Shown in pieces: positions 35,875 through 44,629 of a stretch of DNA of 64,000 nucleotides; position 1 is the stretch's first letter, and each line of letters begins with the position of its first letter. This DNA is from Luteibacter aegosomatissinici (GTDB lineage: Bacteria; Pseudomonadota; Gammaproteobacteria; Xanthomonadales; Rhodanobacteraceae). The stretch spans positions 1,798,001 to 1,862,000 of the forward strand of contig NZ_CP095742.1 of assembly GCF_023078495.1 (NCBI RefSeq), read 5' to 3'. Under the pieces are notes generated by a model, which was not told the DNA's origin, searched no databases, and saw nothing but the letters and a program-made list of their open reading frames with translations. A program made the translations under genes and the position numbers.

Positions 35875-37059
35875 TCAGGCATGCTTCGCTTGACTCCCGT
35901 CACCCGCCAACGGCGTGGCCACTTGCACGAGGTCACCCTGCGCAAGCGAATCGGTCGGGTGATCGATGATCCGGTCGTTGGGGCGCAGGCCGTGGTCGAT
36001 GACCAGCTTGTCGCCCAGGTCCATGGCGATGTGTACATCGCGCAAAACGACATGGTTCCCGCTGCCCAGGACGGCGATTTGTGGGCCGGCCGCGCGGAAC
36101 AGCAACGTCGTGGCGGGTACCGTGACCGACTGGCCGGGTGCGTGGGTAGCGAGCTGTACTTCGGCAAAGTCACCGGGTAGCAGATCCTGTCGCGGGTTTT
36201 CCACGCGGAACTGGGCAAGCAAGGTGCCGGATGCCCGGTTGATCGCGTGGGATGTACCGATCAACGTGGCATCGACCGTCTCGCCCCCATGGCCAAGCAC
36301 GAGCAGCCGGACCTTCATGCCCGGCACGATCGACGATGCGTACCCCTGCGGCACCTGCGTATACAGCCGCATCTTGCTCGTGTCGGCGATAGAGAACAGG
36401 GGTGTGCCGCCATCGTTGTTGGCGGTGATCAGGTCGCCGATATCGGTATTGCGCGCGGTGACCGTGCCATCAAACGGCGCGACGATGCGCTTGAACGACT
36501 CCAGCGCCGCCAGGCGGTCGACATCGGCCTTTGCCGCCAGCTGGTTGGCGCGGGCGGTTTCAGCCTCGCTGGCCTTCTCGTCGGCTTCCTGCTTTGAAAC
36601 CGAATGCGATTGCAGCAGGTTCTGCCAGCGCCTGGCGGTGGTATCGGCCAGCCGTACATTGGCTTGCGTGCGCACCAGTTCGGCCCGGGCCTGCGCGAAT
36701 TGCTGGTCGAGCTCCGGCGTATCGATCTGCGCCAGTACCTGGCCGGCTTTCACTTTCTCACCTATATCGACGTTCCATTGCTTCAGGTAGCCGCCCACCC
36801 GGGCGTGGATCGGTGTCGCAATCCATGCATCGAGGTGGCCGGGGAGGGTGAGGCCCTGTGTGCTTCCCAGCGACGCCGCCGAAATGACCTGCACGCTCGG
36901 TGTCAGCTGGGCCTGGGTCCAGCGGCTAAGGTCGTGGGATTCGACGGTGCGCAGGGAAAGGCCTGTCACGACAGCCGCGACGGCAAGCGCCGCGCCGATG
37001 GCCAGGGCAAGGCGAATGCGCATCGGGCGTACCGGTGCGATAGGCGTATCAGGCGACAT
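35875..37059 (-). CDS. RND efflux periplasmic adaptor (membrane fusion protein)
   Basis: 394 aa from ATG 37059, overlapping the pump gene by 11 bases. An N-terminal membrane anchor (RLALAIGAALAVAAVVTGLSL) precedes a lipoyl half-motif (GHLDAWIATPIHARVGGYLKQWNVDIGEKVKAGQVLAQIDTPELD), a helical hairpin, the second lipoyl half (RIVAPFDGTVTARNTDIGDLI) and beta-barrel domains. It bridges the inner-membrane pump and the outer-membrane channel. Confidence 0.94.
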   Translation of the reverse strand: MSPDTPIAPVRPMRIRLALAIGAALAVAAVVTGLSLRTVESHDLSRWTQAQLTPSVQVISAASLGSTQGLTLPGHLDAWIATPIHARVGGYLKQWNVDIGEKVKAGQVLAQIDTPELDQQFAQARAELVRTQANVRLADTTARRWQNLLQSHSVSKQEADEKASEAETARANQLAAKADVDRLAALESFKRIVAPFDGTVTARNTDIGDLITANNDGGTPLFSIADTSKMRLYTQVPQGYASSIVPGMKVRLLVLGHGGETVDATLIGTSHAINRASGTLLAQFRVENPRQDLLPGDFAEVQLATHAPGQSVTVPATTLLFRAAGPQIAVLGSGNHVVLRDVHIAMDLGDKLVIDHGLRPNDRIIDHPTDSLAQGDLVQVATPLAGDGSQAKHA

Positions 37060-40000
37060 GGGGGTGGGTTCCGATGGTGCGGTGTCCGAGCGCGGCCGGT
37101 GCGGCGCGCCCGTGCACGATGGCAAAGACGACGGGGACGAACAGCAGGGTGGCCACGGTGGCAAAGATCAGGCCACCCACGACCGCACGGCCAAGGGGTG
37201 AGTTCTGTTCCTGTGTGAGGGCCATCGGCAGCATGCCGATCACCATGGCCAGTGCCGTCATGCACACCGGGCGGAAGCGGGTGAATCCGGCCTCGAGCGC
37301 CGCCTTCATGGCATCGCCGTGTTCGGCGAGCCGCTCGCGGCAGAAGCTCACCACCAGGATGGCGTTCGCCGTGGCGACGCCCATGCACATGATGGCGCCG
37401 GTCAGCGCAGGGACAGAAAGGCTCGTGTGGGTGAGGAAGAGCATCCACACGATGCCGGCAAGCGCTGCCGGGAGTGCCGTCACGATGACGAAGGGATCGA
37501 GCCAGGATTGGAAGTTCACCACGATCAGGAGGTAGATCAGCACCACGGCACCGGCCAGGCCGAACAGGAGGCCACTGAAGGCCGCGTTCATCGTGCCAAC
37601 CTGGCCATGCAGGTTGACCTGCGTGCCTGCGGGGCGCGTGCCGGCATATGTCGCCAGTACGGCCTGGACATCGGCAGCCACGCCGCCCAGGTCGCGACCC
37701 TGGATCGACGCATAGATGTCGTACGCCGGCATGATGTTGTAATGCGACACCACCGCATCGCTCGGGCCGCGCGTAAAGCTGGCAACGCCGCCCAGGATCT
37801 GCGTCGCACCGCCGCCGGATGCCGTGACCGGCAACGCCTTCAGGTCGGCCATGGAATCCATCAGGTATTGCGGCGTCGAGGCAACGATGGCGTACGACAC
37901 CCCGTTCTTCGGGTTCAGCCAGAAGGCTGGTGCCACCTGCGAGCTGCCAGCCAGCGACGCCACCATGCTGTTGGTCACGTCGCGCTCGGTGATGCCCAGG
38001 CCATCGGCGCGCACGCGGTCGACCTTCACGTTGAGCTGCGGATAGCTGGAACTCTGTTGAAGGCGGACGTCCACGATGCCGTCGATCTTTCGCATCGCCC
38101 TCATGATCGTCTCGGCATAGGCTTCGTTGGCTTTCCGGTCGCGCCCGGCGATCGATACATCCAGCGGCGCCGGCGCGCCGAAATTGAGGATCTGGCTGGT
38201 CATGTCCGATGGCAGGAACGCGAATTGCGTACCGGGATAGTCGCGGGGAAGCACCTCGCGCAGGCGCTTCATCAGCTCAGCAGCGGGACGGTGCCCTTCT
38301 TTCAGGGTGATCTGGATGTCACCATCCTGTGACCCGATCGTGCCGCTGCTGCTGTACACCAGGTTCACGCCACTCAGCGGCAGGCCGATGTTGTCGATGA
38401 TCGTGCCGAGTTCATCGGGCGGAATCACCGCGCGAATGGTGCGCTCGATGTGGTCGAACTCCGCCGCGGTTTCTTCGACGCGGGTGCCCATGGGGGCACG
38501 AACGTGGAGCGACAGGGAATCGGCATCAACGGTGGGGAAGAAATCCCTGCCCAGCGCGGGCAACAAGGCGAACGACACCAGGACGAAGGCAAGAAAGCCG
38601 AGGATGAACGGCTTGCGATGGGAAAGTGCCATGCCGAGGATGCCGTAGTACGTATCCCTTGCGCGCGTGAAGCCTCGCTCAAACGCCAGTTGGAATGTCA
38701 GGAGTGCACGCACGGGGGCGCTCCGGCGCGCGCGGGCGTGCTGGTCACCCTCGTGATGGTTCAGGTAGCCGTCTTCCGGGTGGTGTCCCGGCCCTTGTTC
38801 AAGGTGGTGCGGCTTCAGCAGGAACATCGCCAGTGTCGGCACCAGTGTGCGCGACAGGATGAAAGACGACGCCATGGCGAAGATGACGGCCAGCGCCATG
38901 GGCCGGAACAGGAAGCCGGCGATGCCATCCAGCATGAACATCGGCACGAACACGATGCAGATGCACAGAAGCGAGACGAAAGCGGGCGTCACGATTTGCT
39001 GGGCACCATCGAGGATCGCCGGGATGACCTCCTTGCCTTGCTCCAGGTGCCAGTTGATGTTCTCGATCGTGACCGTGGCATCGTCGACAAGAATGCCGAC
39101 CGCAAGTGCCAGGCCGCCCAGGGTCATCACGTTCAGTGTCTGGCCAAATACGGCGAGCAGGGCGATCGCCGAGAGGATCGCCAGGGGGATGGATAGCGCG
39201 ATGATGATGGTCGATCGCCAGCTGCCAAGGAACAGCAGGATCATCACCGACGTGAGCACGGCGGCGATCACACCTTCACGGGCAACCGATGCCACCGCCG
39301 ATTTCACGAAGATCGACTGGTCGCCAAGCAAATCCATCTTCAGTGACCTGGGCTGCGTCTCGGCGATAAGCGGAAGCAGTTTCTTGATGCCCGCCACCAC
39401 GTCCAGCGTGGAGGCGTTGCCGTTCTTAAGCGCCGGCATGAGTACCGCGCGCTTGCCGTCGACGCGCACGACATTGTTCTGTGGTGGCGCGCCGTCGCGC
39501 ACATGGGCAACATCACCGATCGTAATGGTCGCGCCATTCACCGTACGGATCGGCAGGTCGTTGAGCTCATCGATCGCGGTAGGGCTGTTGTTGAGTTGCA
39601 CGTGGTACTCGTACGTGCCGATCTTGGCCGTTCCGACCGGAATGATCTGGTTCTGCGCGGCAAGCGCATTGCCCACGTCCTGTGCGGAGAGGCCCTTGGC
39701 CGCGAGGGCGTGTGGGTCCAGGTCCAGCGTGACCTGCTTTTGCTTGCCGCCATACGGCGTGGGGATGGCGACGCCAGGCACCGAGATGAGCGTGGGCCGC
39801 ATGAAGTTCTGCGCGATGTCACGGATGGTCGCCTCGGACAGGGTCGGGCTGGAGAGCGCCATCTGCAGGACCGGTACGGTCGACGCGTTGTAGTTGAGGA
39901 TGAGCGGCGGCGTAATGCCTGGCGGCATCTGCTTCACCACGGTCTGCGAAATCGAGGTCACCTGCGCCGTGGCGGTGCGGATATCGACGCCTGGCTGGAA

Positions 40001-40288
40001 GAAGATCTTGACGATGCCGACGCCAGGAAGGGATTGCGATTCGATATGCTCGATATCGTTGACCGAGGTCGTGAGCTGGCGCTCGTAGTAATAGATGACG
40101 CGGCCCGACATCTGGTCGGGTGGCAAGCCATTGTACGTCCACACCACGCTGATGACCGGGATGCCGATGTTCGGGAAGATATCGGTCGGCGTCCGCAGGG
40201 CGGCCATCGGTCCCGCGATCAGGATCAACAGCGCAAGGACGATGAACGTGTAGGGGCGCGACAGCGCGATGCGGACAAGTCCTAGCAT
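37049..40288 (-). CDS. RND-family efflux pump permease (HAE1-like)
   Basis: 1079 aa, the normal size. N-terminal helix TFIVLALLILIAGPMAAL, porter domain, and the proton-relay pair in helix 4 (GILVDDATVTIENI, about residues 401-402). The second half repeats this topology (GRDFFPTVDADSLSLHVRAP). A His-rich cytoplasmic insertion (KPHHLEQGPGHHPEDGYLNHHEGDQHARAR) lies between the halves. The substrate is not predictable from sequence; hydrophobic drugs are usual. No Shine-Dalgarno precedes ATG 40288. A small overlapping reading frame (40282-40359) may couple its translation. Confidence 0.94.
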   Translation of the reverse strand: MLGLVRIALSRPYTFIVLALLILIAGPMAALRTPTDIFPNIGIPVISVVWTYNGLPPDQMSGRVIYYYERQLTTSVNDIEHIESQSLPGVGIVKIFFQPGVDIRTATAQVTSISQTVVKQMPPGITPPLILNYNASTVPVLQMALSSPTLSEATIRDIAQNFMRPTLISVPGVAIPTPYGGKQKQVTLDLDPHALAAKGLSAQDVGNALAAQNQIIPVGTAKIGTYEYHVQLNNSPTAIDELNDLPIRTVNGATITIGDVAHVRDGAPPQNNVVRVDGKRAVLMPALKNGNASTLDVVAGIKKLLPLIAETQPRSLKMDLLGDQSIFVKSAVASVAREGVIAAVLTSVMILLFLGSWRSTIIIALSIPLAILSAIALLAVFGQTLNVMTLGGLALAVGILVDDATVTIENINWHLEQGKEVIPAILDGAQQIVTPAFVSLLCICIVFVPMFMLDGIAGFLFRPMALAVIFAMASSFILSRTLVPTLAMFLLKPHHLEQGPGHHPEDGYLNHHEGDQHARARRSAPVRALLTFQLAFERGFTRARDTYYGILGMALSHRKPFILGFLAFVLVSFALLPALGRDFFPTVDADSLSLHVRAPMGTRVEETAAEFDHIERTIRAVIPPDELGTIIDNIGLPLSGVNLVYSSSGTIGSQDGDIQITLKEGHRPAAELMKRLREVLPRDYPGTQFAFLPSDMTSQILNFGAPAPLDVSIAGRDRKANEAYAETIMRAMRKIDGIVDVRLQQSSSYPQLNVKVDRVRADGLGITERDVTNSMVASLAGSSQVAPAFWLNPKNGVSYAIVASTPQYLMDSMADLKALPVTASGGGATQILGGVASFTRGPSDAVVSHYNIMPAYDIYASIQGRDLGGVAADVQAVLATYAGTRPAGTQVNLHGQVGTMNAAFSGLLFGLAGAVVLIYLLIVVNFQSWLDPFVIVTALPAALAGIVWMLFLTHTSLSVPALTGAIMCMGVATANAILVVSFCRERLAEHGDAMKAALEAGFTRFRPVCMTALAMVIGMLPMALTQEQNSPLGRAVVGGLIFATVATLLFVPVVFAIVHGRAAPAALGHRTIGTHPHVA

Positions 40289-40408
40289 GGGGCAGGCGAC
40301 GCGGGCGGTTTCATGGACGGATATCTCACGGCGGCTTGGGTCACATCACCCATTGCCATTGTTCCGTCTGTTCCTTGTGGAATTCTTTTGTGCTTTTTTC
40401 GGGTCGGC

Positions 40409-41803
40409 TTAGCTGGTGGCTTCCAGGCGTATGCGCACAAGCAGGCCACGGCCGGGCGGCCCGTCAAGCAACGCGATCTGGCCGTCGTGCAGTTCAATGG
40501 CGCGCTGTACGATGCTCAAGCCAAGGCCGTAACCCATGGCTTTGTCCTGGGCCCCGCGCTGGAAGCGGTGAAATACCAGGTCGCGCAGATCAGGCGAAAT
40601 GCCCGGGCCGTCATCACAAACGGTGATGACGATGGTCCGGTCATCACGATGTATATCGATGTCGACACCGCTCCGTTCCGGTGTGTGCCGCAGCGCATTC
40701 TCCAGCAGGTTGCGCAACATGGCGGTGAGCGCCACCTCGTGCCCGATAACGCGCAGCTCTGGCTCCTCGTGGGTAAGGCTCAGCGAAATATCCTTCTCGC
40801 CGATGAGCAGTGCGAATTCTTCGACCACCTCGGTGGCGAGGGATACAAGATCGAGGGACACGCGTTGGTCCGCGGCAGCGCCGGCCTCGAGACGCGCAAT
40901 GGCGAGAATCTGCTCGATGCGCCGGCCAAGCCGGCCCAGGCTGCGCCGGGCCTTGTTGAGTGTGAACCCGAGCTCGTCGGCATCGCTTGCGATGAGTGCG
41001 CTTTCAAGGTGGATCATGGTGGCTGCCAGCGGCGTACGCAGCTCGTGCGCCACGTCGCCTGCGAAGCGATGCTCGCGTTCGAGTGCATCTTCCAGCCGTT
41101 CCAGCTGCTGGTTCAGTGCGGCAACCAGCGGCTTGATTTCGTCGGGCGATCGTTCGAGCGCTATCGGTGTCCGGCTGCGCGGTGCCCGGGCTGCCAGTAG
41201 CCGGGTCAGCTTGTCCAATGGGCGCAGGCCTTGCCTGACGGCGAGGCTGGCGAGGATGGCCAGCAAGGGCAGGCCGATGACGAGCGGCAGCGAGTGCTCA
41301 AGGATCAGGCTGCGGGTAATTTCCGACCGGTTCTCCGCGCGCTCGCCGATACGAATAGTGAGGTCGAAGCGGTTGGTGAGGGTGAACAGCCGCCAGTTGG
41401 CCCCCTTGTGCTCGATATCGCTGAAGCCGCGCTCATCGGCGTGCGGCGTGGGAAGGTCGGCCAGGTTGGCCGTGGCGGCGATCAGGACGCCATGCGCGTC
41501 ATATGCCTGGAACCCCACTTCCGGCTCGTAGCTCTTGGGGTGCACGGCGACGACTACCGTGCCGCGCTGGGCATCGGTCGCCAACTGCAACGCGTGGTGG
41601 GCATCCTCGTCGGTGTAGCCTTTTTCGTTATAGGCGATGAGCGTGCCCAAAGTCCGCCCTGCCTGGGCGAGGCGGCCGTCGAGCAATCGGTTCATCTCGT
41701 GCTGCTCGCGCTGGTAGCTCAGGACGCCCAGCGGTATGAGCACGATGACCTGCACGAGGATGATCAGCCACGTTAGCCGGGCGCGCAGGCTGGGCGCGGT
41801 CAT
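40409..41803 (-). CDS. Two-component sensor histidine kinase (QseC/PmrB type)
   Basis: 464 aa from ATG 41803, overlapping the response-regulator stop (ATGA). Membrane helix WLIILVQVIVLIPLGVLSY, periplasmic sensor of about 130 residues, second helix near LPLVIGLPLLAILASLAV, HAMP, dimerisation box with phospho-His 253 (FAGDVAHELRTPLAAT), and ATPase motifs NLLENALRHTPE, DDGPGI and GYGLGLSIV. It probably controls the RND genes downstream on the same strand; the signal is unknown. Confidence 0.94.
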   Translation of the reverse strand: MTAPSLRARLTWLIILVQVIVLIPLGVLSYQREQHEMNRLLDGRLAQAGRTLGTLIAYNEKGYTDEDAHHALQLATDAQRGTVVVAVHPKSYEPEVGFQAYDAHGVLIAATANLADLPTPHADERGFSDIEHKGANWRLFTLTNRFDLTIRIGERAENRSEITRSLILEHSLPLVIGLPLLAILASLAVRQGLRPLDKLTRLLAARAPRSRTPIALERSPDEIKPLVAALNQQLERLEDALEREHRFAGDVAHELRTPLAATMIHLESALIASDADELGFTLNKARRSLGRLGRRIEQILAIARLEAGAAADQRVSLDLVSLATEVVEEFALLIGEKDISLSLTHEEPELRVIGHEVALTAMLRNLLENALRHTPERSGVDIDIHRDDRTIVITVCDDGPGISPDLRDLVFHRFQRGAQDKAMGYGLGLSIVQRAIELHDGQIALLDGPPGRGLLVRIRLEATS

Positions 41804-42465
41804 TTCGGCTCCCTTGGCATCATGTAGCCGATACCACGTACCGTGTGGATGACATCGGGGCTGAGCTTGCGGCGCAGCCAATGCACGTGGACTTCGATGG
41901 CGTTACGTTCCACGATCGTGTCGAAGCCGTAGATCGATCCTTCCAGGCTTTCGCGGCGCACGATGCGCCCCGCGCGCTCCATCAGTACACGAAGCAGCGC
42001 GAACTCCCGGCGCGTCAGGGTGATCTTCTGCCCGTGGTATTCGACATCGGTGGTGCCCAGGTCGAGCACGAGGTTGCCAACCGCCACGCGGTTATCCACC
42101 AGGCCCTGCGCGCGCCGGGTGAGCGACCGGATCCGCGCGGACAATTCACCCAGATGGAACGGCTTGACCAGGTAATCGTCGGCCCCGGTATCCAGGCCCT
42201 TGATGCGCGCTTCGGGTGTGTCCCTGGCGGTCATCACGAGTATCGGCGTCTTCACACCCGCCCGGCGGCCTTCCATCAGAAGCTCCAGGCCGTCCTTCCC
42301 GGGTAGGCCAAGATCCAGCAAAAGCAGGTCGAATGACGGATCCGACATGGCGCTGGCGGCCGTGCGGCCATCCGTCAGCCACGTCACGGCATACGACTGG
42401 TGCTCCAGCGCGTGCTTGATGGCCTCGCCGAGTTCAATGTCGTCTTCGATAAGAAGGATGTGCAT
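41800..42465 (-). CDS. OmpR-family response regulator
   Basis: 221 aa. Receiver domain with phospho-acceptor D51 (LLLLDLGLPGKDG), acidic pocket EDD and K in VKPF; C-terminal winged helix (TLTRREFALLRVLMERAGRIVRRESL ... VEVHVHWLRRKL-type). Closest in layout to QseB/PmrA/TctD regulators. First gene of the RR-HK-RND-adaptor-channel-lipoprotein run. Confidence 0.95.
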   Translation of the reverse strand: MHILLIEDDIELGEAIKHALEHQSYAVTWLTDGRTAASAMSDPSFDLLLLDLGLPGKDGLELLMEGRRAGVKTPILVMTARDTPEARIKGLDTGADDYLVKPFHLGELSARIRSLTRRAQGLVDNRVAVGNLVLDLGTTDVEYHGQKITLTRREFALLRVLMERAGRIVRRESLEGSIYGFDTIVERNAIEVHVHWLRRKLSPDVIHTVRGIGYMMPREPK

Positions 42466-42573
42466 GGCCGCGTGGCTGCGAAAAGGGCATAAAGACGACG
42501 AGGATGCCGGCGAAGTCTTTTCCCAACCTTTTGTGAACGATTTCGACAGTTTAGCGGCCCCAGCCTTTCCTGG

Positions 42574-43080
42574 TCATTCCATGTCCGGGTCCGGGGCCCC
42601 GGGGTCACCGCCGCCAAGGGCCTTTCGCACCAGCTTGTCCACTCTTACGACATAGCTCCCCGTGTCCGCCAGCGAGCCGCTACCAGCCTTGTCGCTGAAG
42701 TAGACCACGGTACGGGTGTGGTCGCAGAGCGCCGCCACGACATCAGGCGCCTTGGGGTGCAGGGCGCGTTGTTCGGCTGTGGGTGGCTCTTCGCATAGGG
42801 TTGCGTTGGGGCCGGGAAACGTGCCGACATACACCTCGACACGGTCTGGAGCCGTCGTTGCGGAAGGGCCTGCCAGGGGATGCCCGGAGCGGTCTGTTTC
42901 TACCAGTCGTCCGTCGGGGTAGTGCACCAGGAAGGGGATGTGGTCCATCTGCCCGTTCCAATGGTCGTAGGTATCGGTCGCCTGCGCTTCGGTCCTTATC
43001 ACCGCTGAGCATGCCGAGGCGAGCGAGGTGATGGCTAACGCCATGCAGGTATTTCTGATCGTAGCTTTGCCGGGTTTCAT
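42574..43080 (-). CDS. Lipoprotein of unknown function, paralogue of the 33920-34432 gene
   Basis: 168 aa from ATG 43080 (AAGGCGG upstream). Signal MKPGKATIRNTCMALAITSLASAC with lipobox Cys 24. Mature part: TDTYDHWNGQMDHIPFLVHYPDGRLVETDRSGHPLAG, DRVEVYVGTFPGPNATLC and DVVAALCDHTRTVVYFSDKAGSGSLADTGSYVVRV. It shares its motif order and two conserved Cys positions with the lipoprotein that ends the efflux operon. It is 108 bases upstream of the response regulator on the same strand. No family recognised; a small periplasmic sensor or envelope accessory is conceivable. Confidence 0.82.
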   Translation of the reverse strand: MKPGKATIRNTCMALAITSLASACSAVIRTEAQATDTYDHWNGQMDHIPFLVHYPDGRLVETDRSGHPLAGPSATTAPDRVEVYVGTFPGPNATLCEEPPTAEQRALHPKAPDVVAALCDHTRTVVYFSDKAGSGSLADTGSYVVRVDKLVRKALGGGDPGAPDPDME

Positions 43081-43356
43081 GGTGCCGCCTTGTGAAGATG
43101 GCTCTTCGGGTGGGCAGCATGTTCGGAGCGAAATCTTTTCTGTGGCTTTTGTGTTTCGCGACCCGGCTAAGAATCGTCTCACTCTGCGGTGCCGCGTAAA
43201 GACGTCCAAATGCTGAACGAAATGGCGGGAAACGGTATGTTCCGCTCGTCGTAAGTGTGCGCCACGTCTTGATTTAGGTCCTTTTATGCGGCTGATCCTG
43301 AATTTGGTGCGCCGCGCTACTTGCAACTGTCATGGCCGCTGGCTAGGTTCGCCCAC

Positions 43357-43698
43357 ATGGGCACTTTCCTCGCCAACCTCATGCGCCGCGCCGCTTGCAC
43401 GTCCTTCGTGCTGCTTGCCTTGTTCGTCGCGTGCGTGTCGGTGCAGGCAGCGCCTTGCGATACCCCGTTGGAGCACGTTGTCCACGCTGCCGTCGTCCTT
43501 GATGACACCGCCAGCGGCGACGATATCGATCCGACCCCGTCGCTCGAAGACAACACGGTCAGCCTCGACGACACCTTCGATGTGCCCCCCGAGCACGCGC
43601 TTCCCCTCGCGCGCTCCGCCGCCGCGCACCCACCAGCGGTGACGCCGGATCCCCACGCGCACCACCACAGCTTCGAGCTGCGCCCTCCCATCGCGTAA
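43357..43698 (+). CDS. Hypothetical small secreted protein (113 aa)
   Basis: ATG 43357 gives 113 aa; ATG 43381 (MRRAACTSFVLLALFVACVSVQAA) would give a tidier signal peptide. The mature part is short and acidic (VVLDDTASGDDIDPTPSLEDNTVSLDD) and ends Pro/His-rich (TPDPHAHHHSFELRPPIA), possibly binding metal. No homologue recognised. The 276 bases upstream hold no other recognisable feature. Confidence 0.6.
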   Translation: MGTFLANLMRRAACTSFVLLALFVACVSVQAAPCDTPLEHVVHAAVVLDDTASGDDIDPTPSLEDNTVSLDDTFDVPPEHALPLARSAAAHPPAVTPDPHAHHHSFELRPPIA

Positions 43699-43724
43699 GC
43701 CCCCGGTGCGCGCTGCGCACCCCA

Positions 43725-43820
43725 TGTAGGAGCGCGCCCTGCGCGCGACATCTTTTCGCGAGGCGTCGCTGGTCCCCAGGCTCTTCCGCCGCCGGTGATC
43801 GCGCGCAAGCGCGCTCCTAC
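43725..43820. repeat. REP-like dyad, GTAGGAGCGCGC family
   Basis: GTAGGAGCGCGCCCTGCGCG with CGACATCTTTTCGCG at the left and ATCGCGCGCAAGCGCGCTCC with TAC at the right end (43820). It lies between the hypothetical gene and the second carbonic anhydrase. Confidence 0.8.
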
Positions 43821-43927
43821 AGATGCTGTTTGCCCCCTAATCGAATGTATCGGCGCGCCGTTCGGCGGCACGCCAGCGGGCCCTTATGCCCGCAACCCCC
43901 ATCCCTCAGCAAAGAGAGAGAAACACC

Positions 43928-44617
43928 ATGGAACGTCTCATCCAGGGCTTCGACCAGTTCCGCCGTGACATGACCAGCGAGCAGCGCGAAACGTTCGCGC
44001 GCCTGGCTTCCGGGCAGACGCCGCACACGATGTTCATCACCTGTGCCGACTCGCGCATCATGCCGGAGCTGATGTTCAACGCGCAGCCGGGCGATCTGTT
44101 CGTCTACCGCAACGTGGGTAATATCGTGCCGCCGTACGCGCAGCATGTCAGTGGCGTTGTTGCAGCTATCGAATACGCCGTGACCGCGCTCAAGGTGCAG
44201 CACATCGTGATCTGCGGCCACTCCGATTGCGGCGCCATGAAGGCCCTGCAAAACCCGGCCGCCCTGAAGGGCAAACCCTCCGTGGAGCAGTGGCTGAAGC
44301 ACGCCGATGTGGCGCGTTACGTCGTTGCCGAGAACCGCCCGACGATCCAGGGCGAGGAAGGCCTGCGTTACCTCACCGAAGAAAACGTCGTAGGCCAGCT
44401 GGAGCACCTGCGCACGTTGCCCGCCGTGGCTGCAGCCATGGCGAATGGCAGCTTGCGTATCCACGGCTGGATCTATGACATCGCGAAGACGGAGATCACC
44501 GCCTTCGATCCGCTGGAAGGCCAGTTCCGTCCGCTCGCGACGGATCCGGCCGACGTTCGTGATGCTACGCCGCACGCACGGTTCTCCGTGCCGGTGGCGG
44601 TGGCGTCTGCCGCTTAA
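43928..44617 (+). CDS. can: Beta-class carbonic anhydrase, second copy
   Basis: 229 aa from ATG 43928. Zinc/catalytic residues C39-x-D41-x-R43 (FITCADSRIM) and H98-x2-C101 (CGHSDCGAM), with NVGNIVPPY and HGWIYDIAKTEI. It is similar to the 8795-9460 enzyme, but the C-terminal tail is longer. Only 12 bases separate it from the SulP transporter gene, so the pair probably acts together in bicarbonate supply. Confidence 0.95.
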   Translation: MERLIQGFDQFRRDMTSEQRETFARLASGQTPHTMFITCADSRIMPELMFNAQPGDLFVYRNVGNIVPPYAQHVSGVVAAIEYAVTALKVQHIVICGHSDCGAMKALQNPAALKGKPSVEQWLKHADVARYVVAENRPTIQGEEGLRYLTEENVVGQLEHLRTLPAVAAAMANGSLRIHGWIYDIAKTEITAFDPLEGQFRPLATDPADVRDATPHARFSVPVAVASAA

Positions 44618-44629
44618 AGGAAGCTCCCT

